This document shows, in pieces, positions 8,077 to 17,291 of a stretch of DNA of 64,000 nucleotides; position 1 is the stretch's first letter; the number at the start of each line of letters is the position of its first letter. The DNA is from Candidatus Binatia bacterium (lineage in GTDB: Bacteria > Desulfobacterota > Binatia > Bin18): assembly GCA_022826945.1 (NCBI GenBank), contig JAJDTY010000027.1, positions 1 to 64,000 on the forward strand. The letters are read 5' to 3'. Made by a program: the position numbers and the translations under genes. The notes under the pieces were generated by a model that was not told where the DNA came from, made no database searches, and worked only from the letters and a program-made list of their open reading frames with translations.

Positions 8077-8472
8077 GTGGACCAGCTTGAACTCTCGAAT
8101 AAGCTCTATTTCCGCATCGGTGAAGTCGCCAAGATTGTTGGCGTGAAGCCCTATGTGTTGCGGTATTGGGAGACAGAGTTTCCCATTCTCAAACCTGGGA
8201 AAACTCCTTCGCGCCATCGGTTATACCGCCGCCGCGATGTTGAAACCCTCCTTGATATCAAACGGCTCTTGTATGAAGAGGGGTTCACGATTGCAGGGGC
8301 GAAAAAACGGTTAAAAGACGGTCAGCGATTATCGGATGAGGCTCCTCCTTCTCAAGCCGGCCCAGCAGTGCCTCTTCCTGTTCGTCCGGGTCAACAGCAA
8401 CAAAAAATTCTGACAGCCATTCATAAAGATATTCTCTCTCTCCACAAGCTCTTGAGTGATGGAATTCGCTAG
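8077..8472 (+). CDS. MerR-family transcriptional regulator
   Basis: A 131-residue protein with an N-terminal winged helix-turn-helix (residues about 11-80): YFRIGEVAKIVGVKPYVLRYWETEF, then SRHRLYRRRDVETLLDIKRLLYEEGFTIAGAKKRL. This small MerR protein follows ihfA in many proteobacteria; its ligand is unknown. The start is GTG, 7 bp after ihfA, so the two are co-transcribed. The C-terminal part (residues 90-131) is short and has no metal-binding Cys cluster. Confidence 0.88.
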   Translation: MDQLELSNKLYFRIGEVAKIVGVKPYVLRYWETEFPILKPGKTPSRHRLYRRRDVETLLDIKRLLYEEGFTIAGAKKRLKDGQRLSDEAPPSQAGPAVPLPVRPGQQQQKILTAIHKDILSLHKLLSDGIR

Positions 8473-8547
8473 GTACAAGATATTGTGGGCTGATATTCAT
8501 TTTGCCCTTCTCTTGAGACAAATATTTGATGAATAAAAAGTCCTTTA

Positions 8548-8577
8548 TTGACAATACCTTATATATGATGCTAGCAT
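8548..8577 (+). promoter_or_regulatory. strong sigma-70-type promoter upstream of the D,D-carboxypeptidase gene
   Basis: Consensus TTGACA at 8548-8553, an 18-bp spacer and an extended -10 (TGC TAGCAT, hexamer 8572-8577). It drives rightward into the gene starting at 8663, leaving an approximately 75-base leader. Confidence 0.6.
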
Positions 8578-8662
8578 GTGTTACTAGAAGATTTTCGTGG
8601 TCTCCAAATGACCATATCCCTACGTCCTAATCGGGCTATGCGCAGGGGGTGAGGAGGGGTGG

Positions 8663-9838
8663 ATGCAATCATACACGTGGGCGCGGTATTTTCTTGTCTG
8701 CATTGTTGCTGGTAGTTTTCTAAGCGGACCTCCGCAAAAAGCATTCGCCTTCAGCGGGAGCGAATACTTTCCTCAACCGCCGAAACTACCTGCTTTCAAG
8801 TATTTTGAGGCAGCACTCTTACAAGATGCCCAGACCGGTCAGGTGCTCTTTTCCCATAATAGCCAAAAAATATGGCCCCAAGCCTCTCTCACAAAAATGA
8901 TGTTAGGCCTCATTGTCTTTGAAGACATTGAAAGAGGGCGGGTCAGCCTGGAGACCAAGATCACTATTAGCCGGCGGGCTAGTCAAACAAAAGGCCGAAC
9001 GATCTCTCTGCGGGCTGGTCAAGTCTTTCAACTGGCAGAACTGCTCCGGGCCGTCCTTGTCACCTCTGCAAACGATGCGGCTGTTGCCATTGCCGAGCAT
9101 GTCTGTGGTTCTGTCGGACAATGTGTGCAGCGGATGAACGTACGTGCCCGGCAGTTAGGGATGGGTCAGACGCAATACCGCACGGTCAATGGCATGCCGA
9201 CCAGAACCGACCGTGCGCCGGATAAAGCGTCGGCTGACGACATCGCCCTGCTCACTCGGGCACTTTTACGTCATCACCATGTTTTAGCGTGGACTTCGCA
9301 GCCCTCTATGTCATTCGGTCACCGTCGCAAGCATCTGCCGAATACCAATCGACTGGTTGGGCGCATCCATGGGGTTGATGGGCTCAAGACCGGCTTTACG
9401 AACAAAGCACGCTTTAATCTTGTCACTACGGCTCAACGGGGCTCGCTTCGTCTCATTGCTGTCGTCTTCGGCGGCAAAACCAGCAGGATGCGCTTCCGTG
9501 TTGCAGAGGATTTGCTTGAGTGGGGATTCTCTAATTTTACGCGACTTCCACTGATCGAGAGCGGGTCCCTTTTGTGGGTTGAGGTTCGGGTTGAGAACGG
9601 CAACCTGTCCGCTTTTCAGCCTGTTGCCGCGGCAACGGCGGCACCGTTGGTGCCAAAAGGCGATGTTGGCGCCGTTGCTATTGCTCTTCAACTGCCCACC
9701 CAGGTGGTAGCCCCGATTCTTCGTAACCAAGTCCTCGGCAAGGTCGTTGTCCGCCGTGGGAAGCAGACTTTGGCGACAATCCCGGCGGTCAGCCCGGATG
9801 ATATCCCTCAGGCTCGCTGGGCACATGCCCGTCGATAA
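8663..9838 (+). CDS. D-alanyl-D-alanine carboxypeptidase (PBP5/DacF-like, S11 family)
   Basis: A 391-residue exported low-molecular-mass penicillin-binding protein that trims the terminal D-Ala of peptidoglycan stem peptides. A signal peptide covers residues 1-30 (hydrophobic core VCIVAGSFL, AFA cleavage region). All three catalytic motifs are present: SLTK (Ser75, Lys78), SAN (135-137) and KTG (242-244). A PBP5-like beta C-terminal domain covers roughly residues 290-380. The end (about RWAHARR) gives a short basic tail rather than an obvious amphipathic anchor. A strong promoter lies at 8548-8577. Confidence 0.92.
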   Translation: MQSYTWARYFLVCIVAGSFLSGPPQKAFAFSGSEYFPQPPKLPAFKYFEAALLQDAQTGQVLFSHNSQKIWPQASLTKMMLGLIVFEDIERGRVSLETKITISRRASQTKGRTISLRAGQVFQLAELLRAVLVTSANDAAVAIAEHVCGSVGQCVQRMNVRARQLGMGQTQYRTVNGMPTRTDRAPDKASADDIALLTRALLRHHHVLAWTSQPSMSFGHRRKHLPNTNRLVGRIHGVDGLKTGFTNKARFNLVTTAQRGSLRLIAVVFGGKTSRMRFRVAEDLLEWGFSNFTRLPLIESGSLLWVEVRVENGNLSAFQPVAAATAAPLVPKGDVGAVAIALQLPTQVVAPILRNQVLGKVVVRRGKQTLATIPAVSPDDIPQARWAHARR

Positions 9839-9942
9839 CGGTATGGACTCCGTCTGCGCTTGCATTTCGAGGAAAGATGCTTAAGTTGCCTCTGCGTGAC
9901 AATACATATCGACCACGAGGTGCGTGAAAGGAGATCAGTGGT

Positions 9943-11574
9943 ATGGCGAGTAAGGTAGTCCATTTACATGAGGAGTCTCGGGACGGGATTCTCAAAGGTG
10001 TAAATATTATTGCAGATGCAACGCAGGTGACCCTCGGCCCGCGAGGACGCAATGTCCTTTTAGAGAAAAGCTTTGGTGCCCCGGTTGTCACAAAAGACGG
10101 TGTAACGGTCGTCAAAGAAATTGAGCTCGAGGACAAATTCGAAAACATGGGAGCCAAGATGATCCGTGAGGCCGCCACGAAAACTGCGGACGCGGCTGGA
10201 GACGGGACAACCACGGCAACCATCTTAGCCCGTGCTATCCTGACCGAAGGGCTGCGGCTCCAAGCGGCCGGGTTCGACCCGATGTCACTCAAGCGTGGCA
10301 TCGATGCCGCGGTCGAAAAAGTGGTCGAGGGTGTCCAAGGACAAAGCCGTAAGGTCCGAGGAAAGGAGCAAGTCGCTCAGGTCGGAACGATTGCGGCCAA
10401 TGGTGATGCCCAAATAGGAGACAATCTGGCCGAAGCCATGGAGCGAGTGGGTCAGGAAGGGGTGATTACCATTGAAGAGGGTAAGGGATTGGAAACCGTG
10501 CTGGACGTTGTGGAGGGGATGCAGTTCGACCGCGGGTTTCTCTCTCCGTATTTTGTAACCGACCCGGAGCGGATGGTTGCCGAGATCGAGCAGCCCTATA
10601 TTCTTCTTCATGAGAAAAAAATCTCGAATATGCAGGAACTCGTTCCGCTGCTGGAGAGAATCGCGCAGAGCGGCAGACCATTGGTGATGATTGCTGAAGA
10701 CGTTGACGGGGAAGCGTTGGCGGCCCTGGTCGTGAACAAGATCCGAGGAACCCTGAACTGCACTGCGGTCAAGGCTCCAGGGTTTGGCGATCGGCGCAAG
10801 GCCATGCTGGAGGATATAGCCATTCTGACGGGCGGACGGGTGGTTGCCGAAGAGCTTGGCATGAAGCTCGAACATATTGATCTGGCAGACCTGGGGAGCT
10901 GCCAGCGCGTGATTATGGATAAGGACAACACCACCATTGTGGATGGGGCGGGTAAGAAAAAAGACATCGCAGGGCGGGCGGATCAAATTCGTGCCCAGAT
11001 TGCAGAAACCACCTCAGACTATGATCGAGAAAAGCTCCAGGAGCGCTTGGCTAAGCTTGCCGGCGGGGTGGCGGTGATTAAGGTTGGGGCCGCCACTGAA
11101 GTCGAGATGAAAGAACGCAAGGCCCGGGTGGACGACGCCCTGCACGCCACCAAGTCGGCAGCGGAGGAAGGGATCGTTCCCGGCGGGGGTGTCGCGCTGA
11201 TTCGGGCGCAATCCAATCTGGACGAACTGGAATTCAACGATGACCGGGATGCGGGTGTGAAGATCGTGCGCAGAGCGATTGAAGAACCGATTCGACAAAT
11301 CGTGAGCAATACCGGCCTGGACGCTCCAGTAGTGGTCAATCAGATCAAAGGGCAGAGCGGTGATGCGGGTTTTAACGCGGCATCGCGCGAGTATGAGAAA
11401 TTGTTCAAAGCCGGTGTGATTGATTCCACCAAGGTTGTCCGGGTCGCCCTCCAAAATGCGGCGAGCGTGTCCGGCTTGATGTTGACTACAGAGGCGGCGG
11501 TTGCCGAGAAGCCCGAAAAGCCCCAAGCCGGGGTGGATGGTCATAGCCACGATGACGACTTTGATGACTACTAA
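9943..11574 (+). CDS. groEL: 60 kDa chaperonin GroEL (orphan paralog)
   Basis: A 543-residue chaperonin with the ATP site ([22 protein letters not shown]), apical domain and [13 protein letters not shown]. It should form the double ring that folds client proteins. Unusual points: no groES precedes it (an exported carboxypeptidase does, 104 bp away), no CIRCE operator was found, and the C terminus lacks the (GGM)n tail, ending instead in an acidic, His-containing [10 protein letters not shown]. That suggests a second, specialised GroEL with groES-groEL elsewhere. A GAAAGGAG ribosome-binding site precedes the ATG, and an intrinsic terminator follows. Confidence 0.92.
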   Translation: MASKVVHLHEESRDGILKGVNIIADATQVTLGPRGRNVLLEKSFGAPVVTKDGVTVVKEIELEDKFENMGAKMIREAATKTADAAGDGTTTATILARAILTEGLRLQAAGFDPMSLKRGIDAAVEKVVEGVQGQSRKVRGKEQVAQVGTIAANGDAQIGDNLAEAMERVGQEGVITIEEGKGLETVLDVVEGMQFDRGFLSPYFVTDPERMVAEIEQPYILLHEKKISNMQELVPLLERIAQSGRPLVMIAEDVDGEALAALVVNKIRGTLNCTAVKAPGFGDRRKAMLEDIAILTGGRVVAEELGMKLEHIDLADLGSCQRVIMDKDNTTIVDGAGKKKDIAGRADQIRAQIAETTSDYDREKLQERLAKLAGGVAVIKVGAATEVEMKERKARVDDALHATKSAAEEGIVPGGGVALIRAQSNLDELEFNDDRDAGVKIVRRAIEEPIRQIVSNTGLDAPVVVNQIKGQSGDAGFNAASREYEKLFKAGVIDSTKVVRVALQNAASVSGLMLTTEAAVAEKPEKPQAGVDGHSHDDDFDDY

Positions 11575-11629
11575 GCTGGAATGTTGTCGGGGGATGTGCT
11601 CTCCCGCCTGCTGAAAATGTCGATACCAC

Positions 11630-11653
11630 GGGGGCCTCACGGCCCCCTTTTTT
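11630..11653 (+). terminator. intrinsic terminator after groEL
   Basis: GGGGGCC (11630-11636), a four-base loop, GGCCCCC (11641-11647), then six T residues. Textbook rho-independent terminator. Confidence 0.95.
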
Positions 11654-11716
11654 ATGCCTTTTTGCTGCCTTCGGACGGGATAGCATTTCCGACCGGAATC
11701 CATTACGAACGAGCGT

Positions 11717-12931
11717 ATGATTGATTTCTCCCCGCCAGCGAATGTTGAGCAAACGGTTCGTGATATTCACCGTTTTATTGAAAACGATATTGCTCCTATC
11801 GAGCACAGTCTGGCCGACCATCTTACCAACGAGCATCTCTATCTCCGTGAAGACGGGCGGCTCGCTCCCGAGGTGCTGGCCGCCCAGCAGACGATTCGCA
11901 AACGGTCCGCGGAGCGGGGATTGTATGCGCTGCATATGCCCAAAGAAGTCGGCGGTGGCGGGTTTAGTCTGACGGATATGTTTTTTGTGCATGAGGCCGT
12001 CTATCAGCATGGTATCGGGGTTGCGCAGTGGATGTTGTCCTGGACAGAAGGGCCCAATCATATGCTGATGTTTCTGACCGAGGAGCAGCAGCAGAAATAC
12101 TTGTTACCCTTGGTCCGAGGCGAAACAACCGCTGCCTACGCCATCACCGAATACCGAGGCGGCTCTGATGTGCTCGGCATGGAGACCCGGGCCGAAAAAC
12201 ACGGTGACAGCTGGGTCGTGAATGGTACCAAAGCCTATATTACTAATGCGCAGTATGCCGACCTGATCTTGGTTTGTGCTCTGCACGATCCGAACAAAGA
12301 GGGAGCCGGCGCAACAGCCTTTATCGTTGAACGAGACAACTCTGGGCTGACCATCGGCCGGACGTATCGGACCATTATGGACGACGGTATGACCGGTGAA
12401 CTCCGGTTCGAGAACTGCCAGCTCTCAGCGGATCATATGTGGGGGGAGGAAGGCCAGGGCTTTTATCTCAGCATGGGAATGATCAACTGGATTCGCGTCC
12501 GGCGTGGGGGCATGTGCACCGGTTTGGGACAATATCTGCTCGACCGTTGTAGCGATTACATCAAGAACCGGCGTGCATTTGGCGGACCGCTAAGTCGGTT
12601 TCAAGCCTTACAGTGGATGGTGGTCGATTCCTACTTAGACGTCCAAGCCATGCGGAGCCTGTCGCTCCAAAGCCTGTGGCAGGCCGACCAGGGGAATTTG
12701 TGGGCGCTCAAGGTCGACCCGCGCCTCATCAAAACGGTGTGTGCGCTCAAAGTTTTCTGCGATGAAGCGCTCTATCGCGTAGCCGATAGAGCCGTCCAAC
12801 TGCACGGAGCGCATGGGCTGATGAAAGAGTCCGGGATCGAAAAAATATTCCGTATTGCGCGCAATCTGCGCATTCCCGGTGGCACGGATGAAATTCAGCG
12901 CGTCAACATTGCCAAAGCGTTAGGGTTGTAA
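11717..12931 (+). CDS. acyl-CoA dehydrogenase family protein
   Basis: A 404-residue FAD-dependent acyl-CoA dehydrogenase, oxidising acyl-CoA to enoyl-CoA and passing electrons to ETF. The N-terminal helical domain, the AYAITEYRGGSDVLGMETRA region of the middle beta domain, and the C-terminal helical domain with the QLHGAHGLMKESGIEKIFR and IPGGTDEIQRVNIAKALGL segments are visible. The substrate is not deducible. It opens a long co-directional run of catabolic genes that reaches 24953, and is separated from groEL by a terminator. Confidence 0.9.
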   Translation: MIDFSPPANVEQTVRDIHRFIENDIAPIEHSLADHLTNEHLYLREDGRLAPEVLAAQQTIRKRSAERGLYALHMPKEVGGGGFSLTDMFFVHEAVYQHGIGVAQWMLSWTEGPNHMLMFLTEEQQQKYLLPLVRGETTAAYAITEYRGGSDVLGMETRAEKHGDSWVVNGTKAYITNAQYADLILVCALHDPNKEGAGATAFIVERDNSGLTIGRTYRTIMDDGMTGELRFENCQLSADHMWGEEGQGFYLSMGMINWIRVRRGGMCTGLGQYLLDRCSDYIKNRRAFGGPLSRFQALQWMVVDSYLDVQAMRSLSLQSLWQADQGNLWALKVDPRLIKTVCALKVFCDEALYRVADRAVQLHGAHGLMKESGIEKIFRIARNLRIPGGTDEIQRVNIAKALGL

Positions 12932-13027
12932 GCGTCCTGCCGTCCCCGCCTGTCGTAGCGCCTCGTGGCCTGACACCGGCGGATACTCTCTTGACCCAGT
13001 GTCACCCGCCCTGGATACTGCGGTTCA

Positions 13028-14335
13028 ATGCGTACCATTGACCCGGTGAAGCGCCCAGCCGACCTCGCGCCGACCGACCGGCCGTCATTCTTCTATGGCT
13101 GGGTGATTGTCGGCTGTTCTTTTACGGTGTTGTCCGCCGCGTACGGGATTCAGTTTTCCTACGGGGTGTTCATGCCCGAAATTTCGGCAGAGATGGGCTG
13201 GGGGCGGACGAGTTTGTCCTTCGCTTATTCGGTGTACGTGTTTGTGTATAGCGGCCTCGGGATTGTGGCTGGCCTATATACCGACCGCTGGGGCCCACGC
13301 CTTGTGGTGGGAGTCGGTGGTATCTTAGTGGGGAGCGGGGCCATGCTGATGAGTCAGATGCACGCCCTGTGGCAACTCTACCTCTTTCTCGGCGGTATTG
13401 CCGCGCTCGGCATGAGTGCGGCCTTTGTCCCGTGTAATGCAACCGTGGTGCGTTGGTTTATCCGGCGGCGCGGTCTCGCTCTCAGCATGAGCACAAGTGG
13501 CTCCAGCTTTGGCAACTTCTTCGTTCCGCCGCTGGCCGCCCTGCTTATCACGAGCTATGGCTGGAGAACCTCCTACCTGCTCCTTGGCTTGGGCGGACTG
13601 GTGCTCATTACGCTGTGTGCCTGCTTCATCGTCCGTGACCCTGAACGTCTGGGCCTCCGTCCGGACGGCATCCAGCCCGTTTTATTATCAGAGGAGGCGC
13701 TTGCCGGCCCGCATGTCTCTCCCGACCGACGCGATGCCTGGACCCTTGCGTCTGCTCGTCGGACGGGTGCCTTCTGGATGCTGGTTGCCGCTTTTACGAT
13801 GACCTGGTTGGTGGTGTTCATGCCGCTGGTCCATATTGTGCCCTTTGCCATAGACCTGGGTGTATCGCAGGTGACCGCCGCCACGTTGATCAGCGTGATC
13901 GGTCTAGCCGGTTTCTCCGGACGTTTGGTTACCGGCCCGCTGTCCGACCGTTATGGCCGTCTGCTGACCTTGGGCACCTGTCTGACTTTGGAAGCCGTGG
14001 CGTTCTTTGGGCTGGCAGTCAGTTCCGGCCTCTCCCTGCTCTATCTGTCGGCAGCGCTGTTCGGTTTTTCGTATGGCGGGACCACCGCCCTGTTCCCGGC
14101 AATCGTCGGTGACTTTTATGGCCGGCTGGCGGTTGGGGCGATCGTTGGTTTCATTTTTTCCCTGGCCGGTTCTATGGCGGCCTTCGGTCCCATGGCCGCG
14201 GGCTATCTCTATGATGTATACGGGAGTTACGACCTCGCCTTTCTGATGAGTGCGTTTTTCAATCTTTTTAGCGTAATGTTGTTATGTTTTGTGAAGAAAC
14301 CGGCGGTGTTCCCCCCAGGCTGTCCAGCCGGATAA
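13028..14335 (+). CDS. MFS transporter, monocarboxylate/oxalate-formate-like
   Basis: A 435-residue major facilitator protein with about 12 hydrophobic segments. The opening FFYGWVIVGCSFTVLSAAYGIQFSYGVF and YTDRWGPRL loop resemble the OFA/MCT subgroup that carries small carboxylates. The second half begins with WMLVAAFTMTWLV, and GPLSDRYGRL is the repeated loop motif. It lies between an acyl-CoA dehydrogenase and a hydrolase, so it may import the compound processed by this run. The hydrolase follows after 12 bp. Substrate is inference. Confidence 0.85.
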   Translation: MRTIDPVKRPADLAPTDRPSFFYGWVIVGCSFTVLSAAYGIQFSYGVFMPEISAEMGWGRTSLSFAYSVYVFVYSGLGIVAGLYTDRWGPRLVVGVGGILVGSGAMLMSQMHALWQLYLFLGGIAALGMSAAFVPCNATVVRWFIRRRGLALSMSTSGSSFGNFFVPPLAALLITSYGWRTSYLLLGLGGLVLITLCACFIVRDPERLGLRPDGIQPVLLSEEALAGPHVSPDRRDAWTLASARRTGAFWMLVAAFTMTWLVVFMPLVHIVPFAIDLGVSQVTAATLISVIGLAGFSGRLVTGPLSDRYGRLLTLGTCLTLEAVAFFGLAVSSGLSLLYLSAALFGFSYGGTTALFPAIVGDFYGRLAVGAIVGFIFSLAGSMAAFGPMAAGYLYDVYGSYDLAFLMSAFFNLFSVMLLCFVKKPAVFPPGCPAG

Positions 14336-14347
14336 TCAGGAGGTATT

Positions 14348-15151
14348 ATGCCCTCTGTACAGGTCAACGGTGTCAACTTAGCCTATGAACTGCACGGGAC
14401 AGGCGACCCGCTTGTGCTCATCCACGGGGCACAGAGCGACCGGAGCATTTTTGCCAATCTGCTGCCGGATTTCGTGGATCAATTCCAGGTTCTCATCTTC
14501 GACCAACGTGGCTCTGGCCAGAGTGAAAAGCCGGATATCGAATACACAATCGGCATGATTGCCGATGATACCGCTACGCTCATGGATCACCTGGACTTCT
14601 CACCCGCGCATGTGTATGGCGTCTCAATGGGAGGGATGATTGCCCAGGAATTGGCCATCCGGCACGGGGCCGCTGTCCGCTCCCTTGTGCTGGGCTGTAC
14701 TACCCCTGGTGGCCCGCACGCCGTCAGTCTGGAGGGCGAGGCTGTCCAGAATTCCCATTCAACTGCCGCGCTCTCCGCGGAAGAGCGCGGGCGGGCGCTG
14801 GCCGAGACCGCCTTTACCAAAGGTTATGTCGAACAGCATCCTGAGCTTATCCCGGCATTGATTGAAGCCCGCAAAAAGCAGCCCCTTAATCCAGTCGGGT
14901 TTGCCCACAGAATGAAAGCAGCGTATCGGCACGATACGTTCGACCGCCTTTCTCAGATTACCTGTCCGACCTTGGTCATTACGGGAAAGGACGATGCCTT
15001 GATTGCCTGGGAGAATTCACAACTCCTGGCTGAATATATTACCGACTCCGAGTTCGTGGTCCTGGAACCGGCCGGTCATGTGTTCTGGGCCGAGCAACCG
15101 GCACAGTCGAGAGAGGCGATTCTCACATTTTTGCAGAAACATAAGAGCTAA
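14348..15151 (+). CDS. alpha/beta-fold hydrolase
   Basis: A 267-residue soluble hydrolase. The nucleophile elbow GVSMGG gives Ser at about residue 97; the oxyanion HGAQSD segment, LVITGKDDALI and the C-terminal GHVFWAEQP supply the acid and histidine. Its size and spacing resemble 3-oxoadipate enol-lactonase and related C-C or ester hydrolases, but the substrate cannot be named. A GGAGG ribosome-binding site precedes the ATG. A methyltransferase gene follows after 9 bp. Confidence 0.85.
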   Translation: MPSVQVNGVNLAYELHGTGDPLVLIHGAQSDRSIFANLLPDFVDQFQVLIFDQRGSGQSEKPDIEYTIGMIADDTATLMDHLDFSPAHVYGVSMGGMIAQELAIRHGAAVRSLVLGCTTPGGPHAVSLEGEAVQNSHSTAALSAEERGRALAETAFTKGYVEQHPELIPALIEARKKQPLNPVGFAHRMKAAYRHDTFDRLSQITCPTLVITGKDDALIAWENSQLLAEYITDSEFVVLEPAGHVFWAEQPAQSREAILTFLQKHKS

Positions 15152-15160
15152 GGATCAACT

Positions 15161-16192
15161 ATGGCCAACAAAGAACCGACAAAAAATAGCCAAGCCCGAA
15201 TGATACGGAGCTGGATGCTCGGCCTGCACGCGACGCATATTACCGATATTGGCGGGCGGCTGGGGTATTTTGCCGAGATGCGACGATGCGGCGGAACGGT
15301 CTCGGCCGAAGCATTAGCCGAAATCCTGGAACTCGATCCCTGGCGGACAAAAGTCTGGTGCCAGGCGGCGTGTGCCGTGGGGATACTCCAAGCTGACGGA
15401 GATACGCGGTTCACCTTTGCACCGTTTATGGACGAACTGCTTGGCGACGACGCTCCCGAGTTGCTGACCGCCCATGTTCTGGCCAGCCTGTCGCGAGACT
15501 TTCCGGCCTATCCCGATGCTTTTCGGACTGGAGCACTCAAAACCTTCCACGACCATGATGAAGATTTCTTTCACCACCAGGGCAAAGTTTCGGCCTTGCG
15601 TGCCCCTGTGGTAGTGGCGGCGGCCCGGAAGCTTCCCGGTATGGAAAAGCAACTCGAAGCTGGAGGACAGGTTATGGATATCGGCTCCGGGAGTGGCACC
15701 GTGATCGCGCGCTTTGCCCAGGAATTCGCACACTGCCGTGTAACCGGTATCGAGCCTTTACCCTATTTTGTGCAAACCTCCCGAAAGCTGCTTCAGGAGC
15801 AAGGACTCAGCGATCGAGTTGATGTGCGCTCAGTCGGCGGGGAAGCGCTGGCCTTTGAGAATGAGTTTGATCTCATCACCATGGTCCAGGTTTTTCATGA
15901 GCTTCCCGACGCAAAAAAAGCCGACATCCTGCGTGGCTGCCAGCGCGCGCTCAAGCCCGGAGGCAGCCTGCTGCTGGTCGACCGGTGTGCCCCGGAAACG
16001 GGAGCCGACCTCCATGACCGCCGCTTTACCATGAGCATTCTGGAGCAATGGTTCGAGGTCACCTGGGGGAATATTGTCAACACTCGAAGTGATATTCTCG
16101 CCATGCTGCACGAGACCGGATTCCGCGTCACTCAAGAGAATCCGGACATCGTGCCGACGTATTGGACGTTTGTCGCCCAGAAGTACGCCTAG
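15161..16192 (+). CDS. SAM-dependent methyltransferase (O-methyltransferase-like)
   Basis: A 343-residue protein. The N-terminal part (residues 15-100) resembles the dimerisation/winged-helix domain of small-molecule O-methyltransferases, and the C-terminal Rossmann domain has the SAM loop VMDIGSGSGT at 171-180 and a motif with VQVFHELPD further on. It may methylate a phenolic or carboxylic substrate handled by the surrounding enzymes; this is inference from context. It overlaps no neighbour and is followed 19 bp later by an LLM oxidoreductase. Confidence 0.8.
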   Translation: MANKEPTKNSQARMIRSWMLGLHATHITDIGGRLGYFAEMRRCGGTVSAEALAEILELDPWRTKVWCQAACAVGILQADGDTRFTFAPFMDELLGDDAPELLTAHVLASLSRDFPAYPDAFRTGALKTFHDHDEDFFHHQGKVSALRAPVVVAAARKLPGMEKQLEAGGQVMDIGSGSGTVIARFAQEFAHCRVTGIEPLPYFVQTSRKLLQEQGLSDRVDVRSVGGEALAFENEFDLITMVQVFHELPDAKKADILRGCQRALKPGGSLLLVDRCAPETGADLHDRRFTMSILEQWFEVTWGNIVNTRSDILAMLHETGFRVTQENPDIVPTYWTFVAQKYA

Positions 16193-16211
16193 AACAGGAA
16201 CGGAGCGGAAT

Positions 16212-17204
16212 ATGAGCCGATCAGGTCTCGTCCTCTACCACGGTATCGAGAGTGGCCCTGAACTGAAGCAGTACGGACTCCTCGCAGAAAACGCCGGCTA
16301 TGAATCCCTGTGGGTCACGGAGCGCTATTTCCACGAAGAGATATTCTCCCTGCTCGGCTATCTCGGGGCAGCGACCGAGCGGATCAAGCTCGGCGTTGGT
16401 GTCACAAATCCGTACACGCGCAACCCCGCGCTCCTCGCGATGGCAACGGCCACGCTAGACCGGATTACGGGTGGACGTTTCGTGTTGGGGATGGGGCGTA
16501 GCGAACGCGAGGTGATCCAAGGTAAGATGGGCATGGCCTACGGCAATGCCCAGGCCGCTATGCGGGGGAGCGTCTCCCTGTTGAAACGACTGCTGTCGGG
16601 TGAGCGGGTGTCCGACACGGTAGGGCCGTTTACGCTCAGGAATGCCCGGCTTGCCACCACGCCGGTCCAGCCCAATCTGCCCATCTATCTGGCAGCGATT
16701 GGAAAAAAAGGGCTGCGCTTGGCAGGAGCGATTGCCGACGGTGTTTTATTGAACGCCTATGTTCCTCCGTCCTATGTCACCTACGCAGTGGAAGAGGTCC
16801 GCAGCGCGGCCAAGGAGGCCGGGCGTGATCCTCAATCGATCGACATTGCCTGCATGCTGATCATTCGACTGACCGACGATCCGCAGCGCATGCTGCCAAC
16901 CCTCAAAAAGCGTATTGTCCGCCTGCTTGACGAAGCCTATGTGGGCGAAATCCTGCTCGAAAAGGGAGGATTCGATCCGTCTATCCTCGGGCCGTTACGA
17001 GAGTCGTATACCAAAGACGGGGGCACAGAGGCGGTCAAGCTCATTACTGACGAGATGGTAGCGTCTTTCTATCTCATCGGCTCGGAAGAGCAGTGCCGAC
17101 AGCGGATTGCCGAGTATCGAGCCGCCGGGGTGGACCTGCCGCTCATCCTGCCGCGGCTTGAAGACTATGCGCGTGTGGCGGACGCCTTTCGACCGGGAAG
17201 ATGA
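16212..17204 (+). CDS. LLM-class flavin-dependent oxidoreductase
   Basis: A 330-residue TIM-barrel protein of the bacterial luciferase/F420-dependent reductase superfamily. Marks: YESLWVTERYF near the N terminus, ERIKLGVGVTNPYTRNP, LDRITGGRFVLGMGRS and the PIYLAAIGKKGLRLAGAIADG strand. This pattern resembles Mer-like F420 enzymes as much as FMN monooxygenases, so the cofactor is open. The ATG at 16212 fits the family start; the frame is open 46 codons further upstream inside the methyltransferase gene. One of five LLM paralogs in the window. Confidence 0.87.
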   Translation: MSRSGLVLYHGIESGPELKQYGLLAENAGYESLWVTERYFHEEIFSLLGYLGAATERIKLGVGVTNPYTRNPALLAMATATLDRITGGRFVLGMGRSEREVIQGKMGMAYGNAQAAMRGSVSLLKRLLSGERVSDTVGPFTLRNARLATTPVQPNLPIYLAAIGKKGLRLAGAIADGVLLNAYVPPSYVTYAVEEVRSAAKEAGRDPQSIDIACMLIIRLTDDPQRMLPTLKKRIVRLLDEAYVGEILLEKGGFDPSILGPLRESYTKDGGTEAVKLITDEMVASFYLIGSEEQCRQRIAEYRAAGVDLPLILPRLEDYARVADAFRPGR

Positions 17205-17291
17205 GCCTCCGGTGTGTCGATGGCTCTCCCTCCCGAGTAGCCGCGTGTCCGGCAGTGCGATATAAACAGCCCCCTGAAGAAAGGAGTTCCT

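Noticed and set aside
9839-9942. CIRCE or heat-shock promoter before groEL
   Set aside because: No TTAGCACTC inverted repeat and no convincing sigma-32 pair was found.
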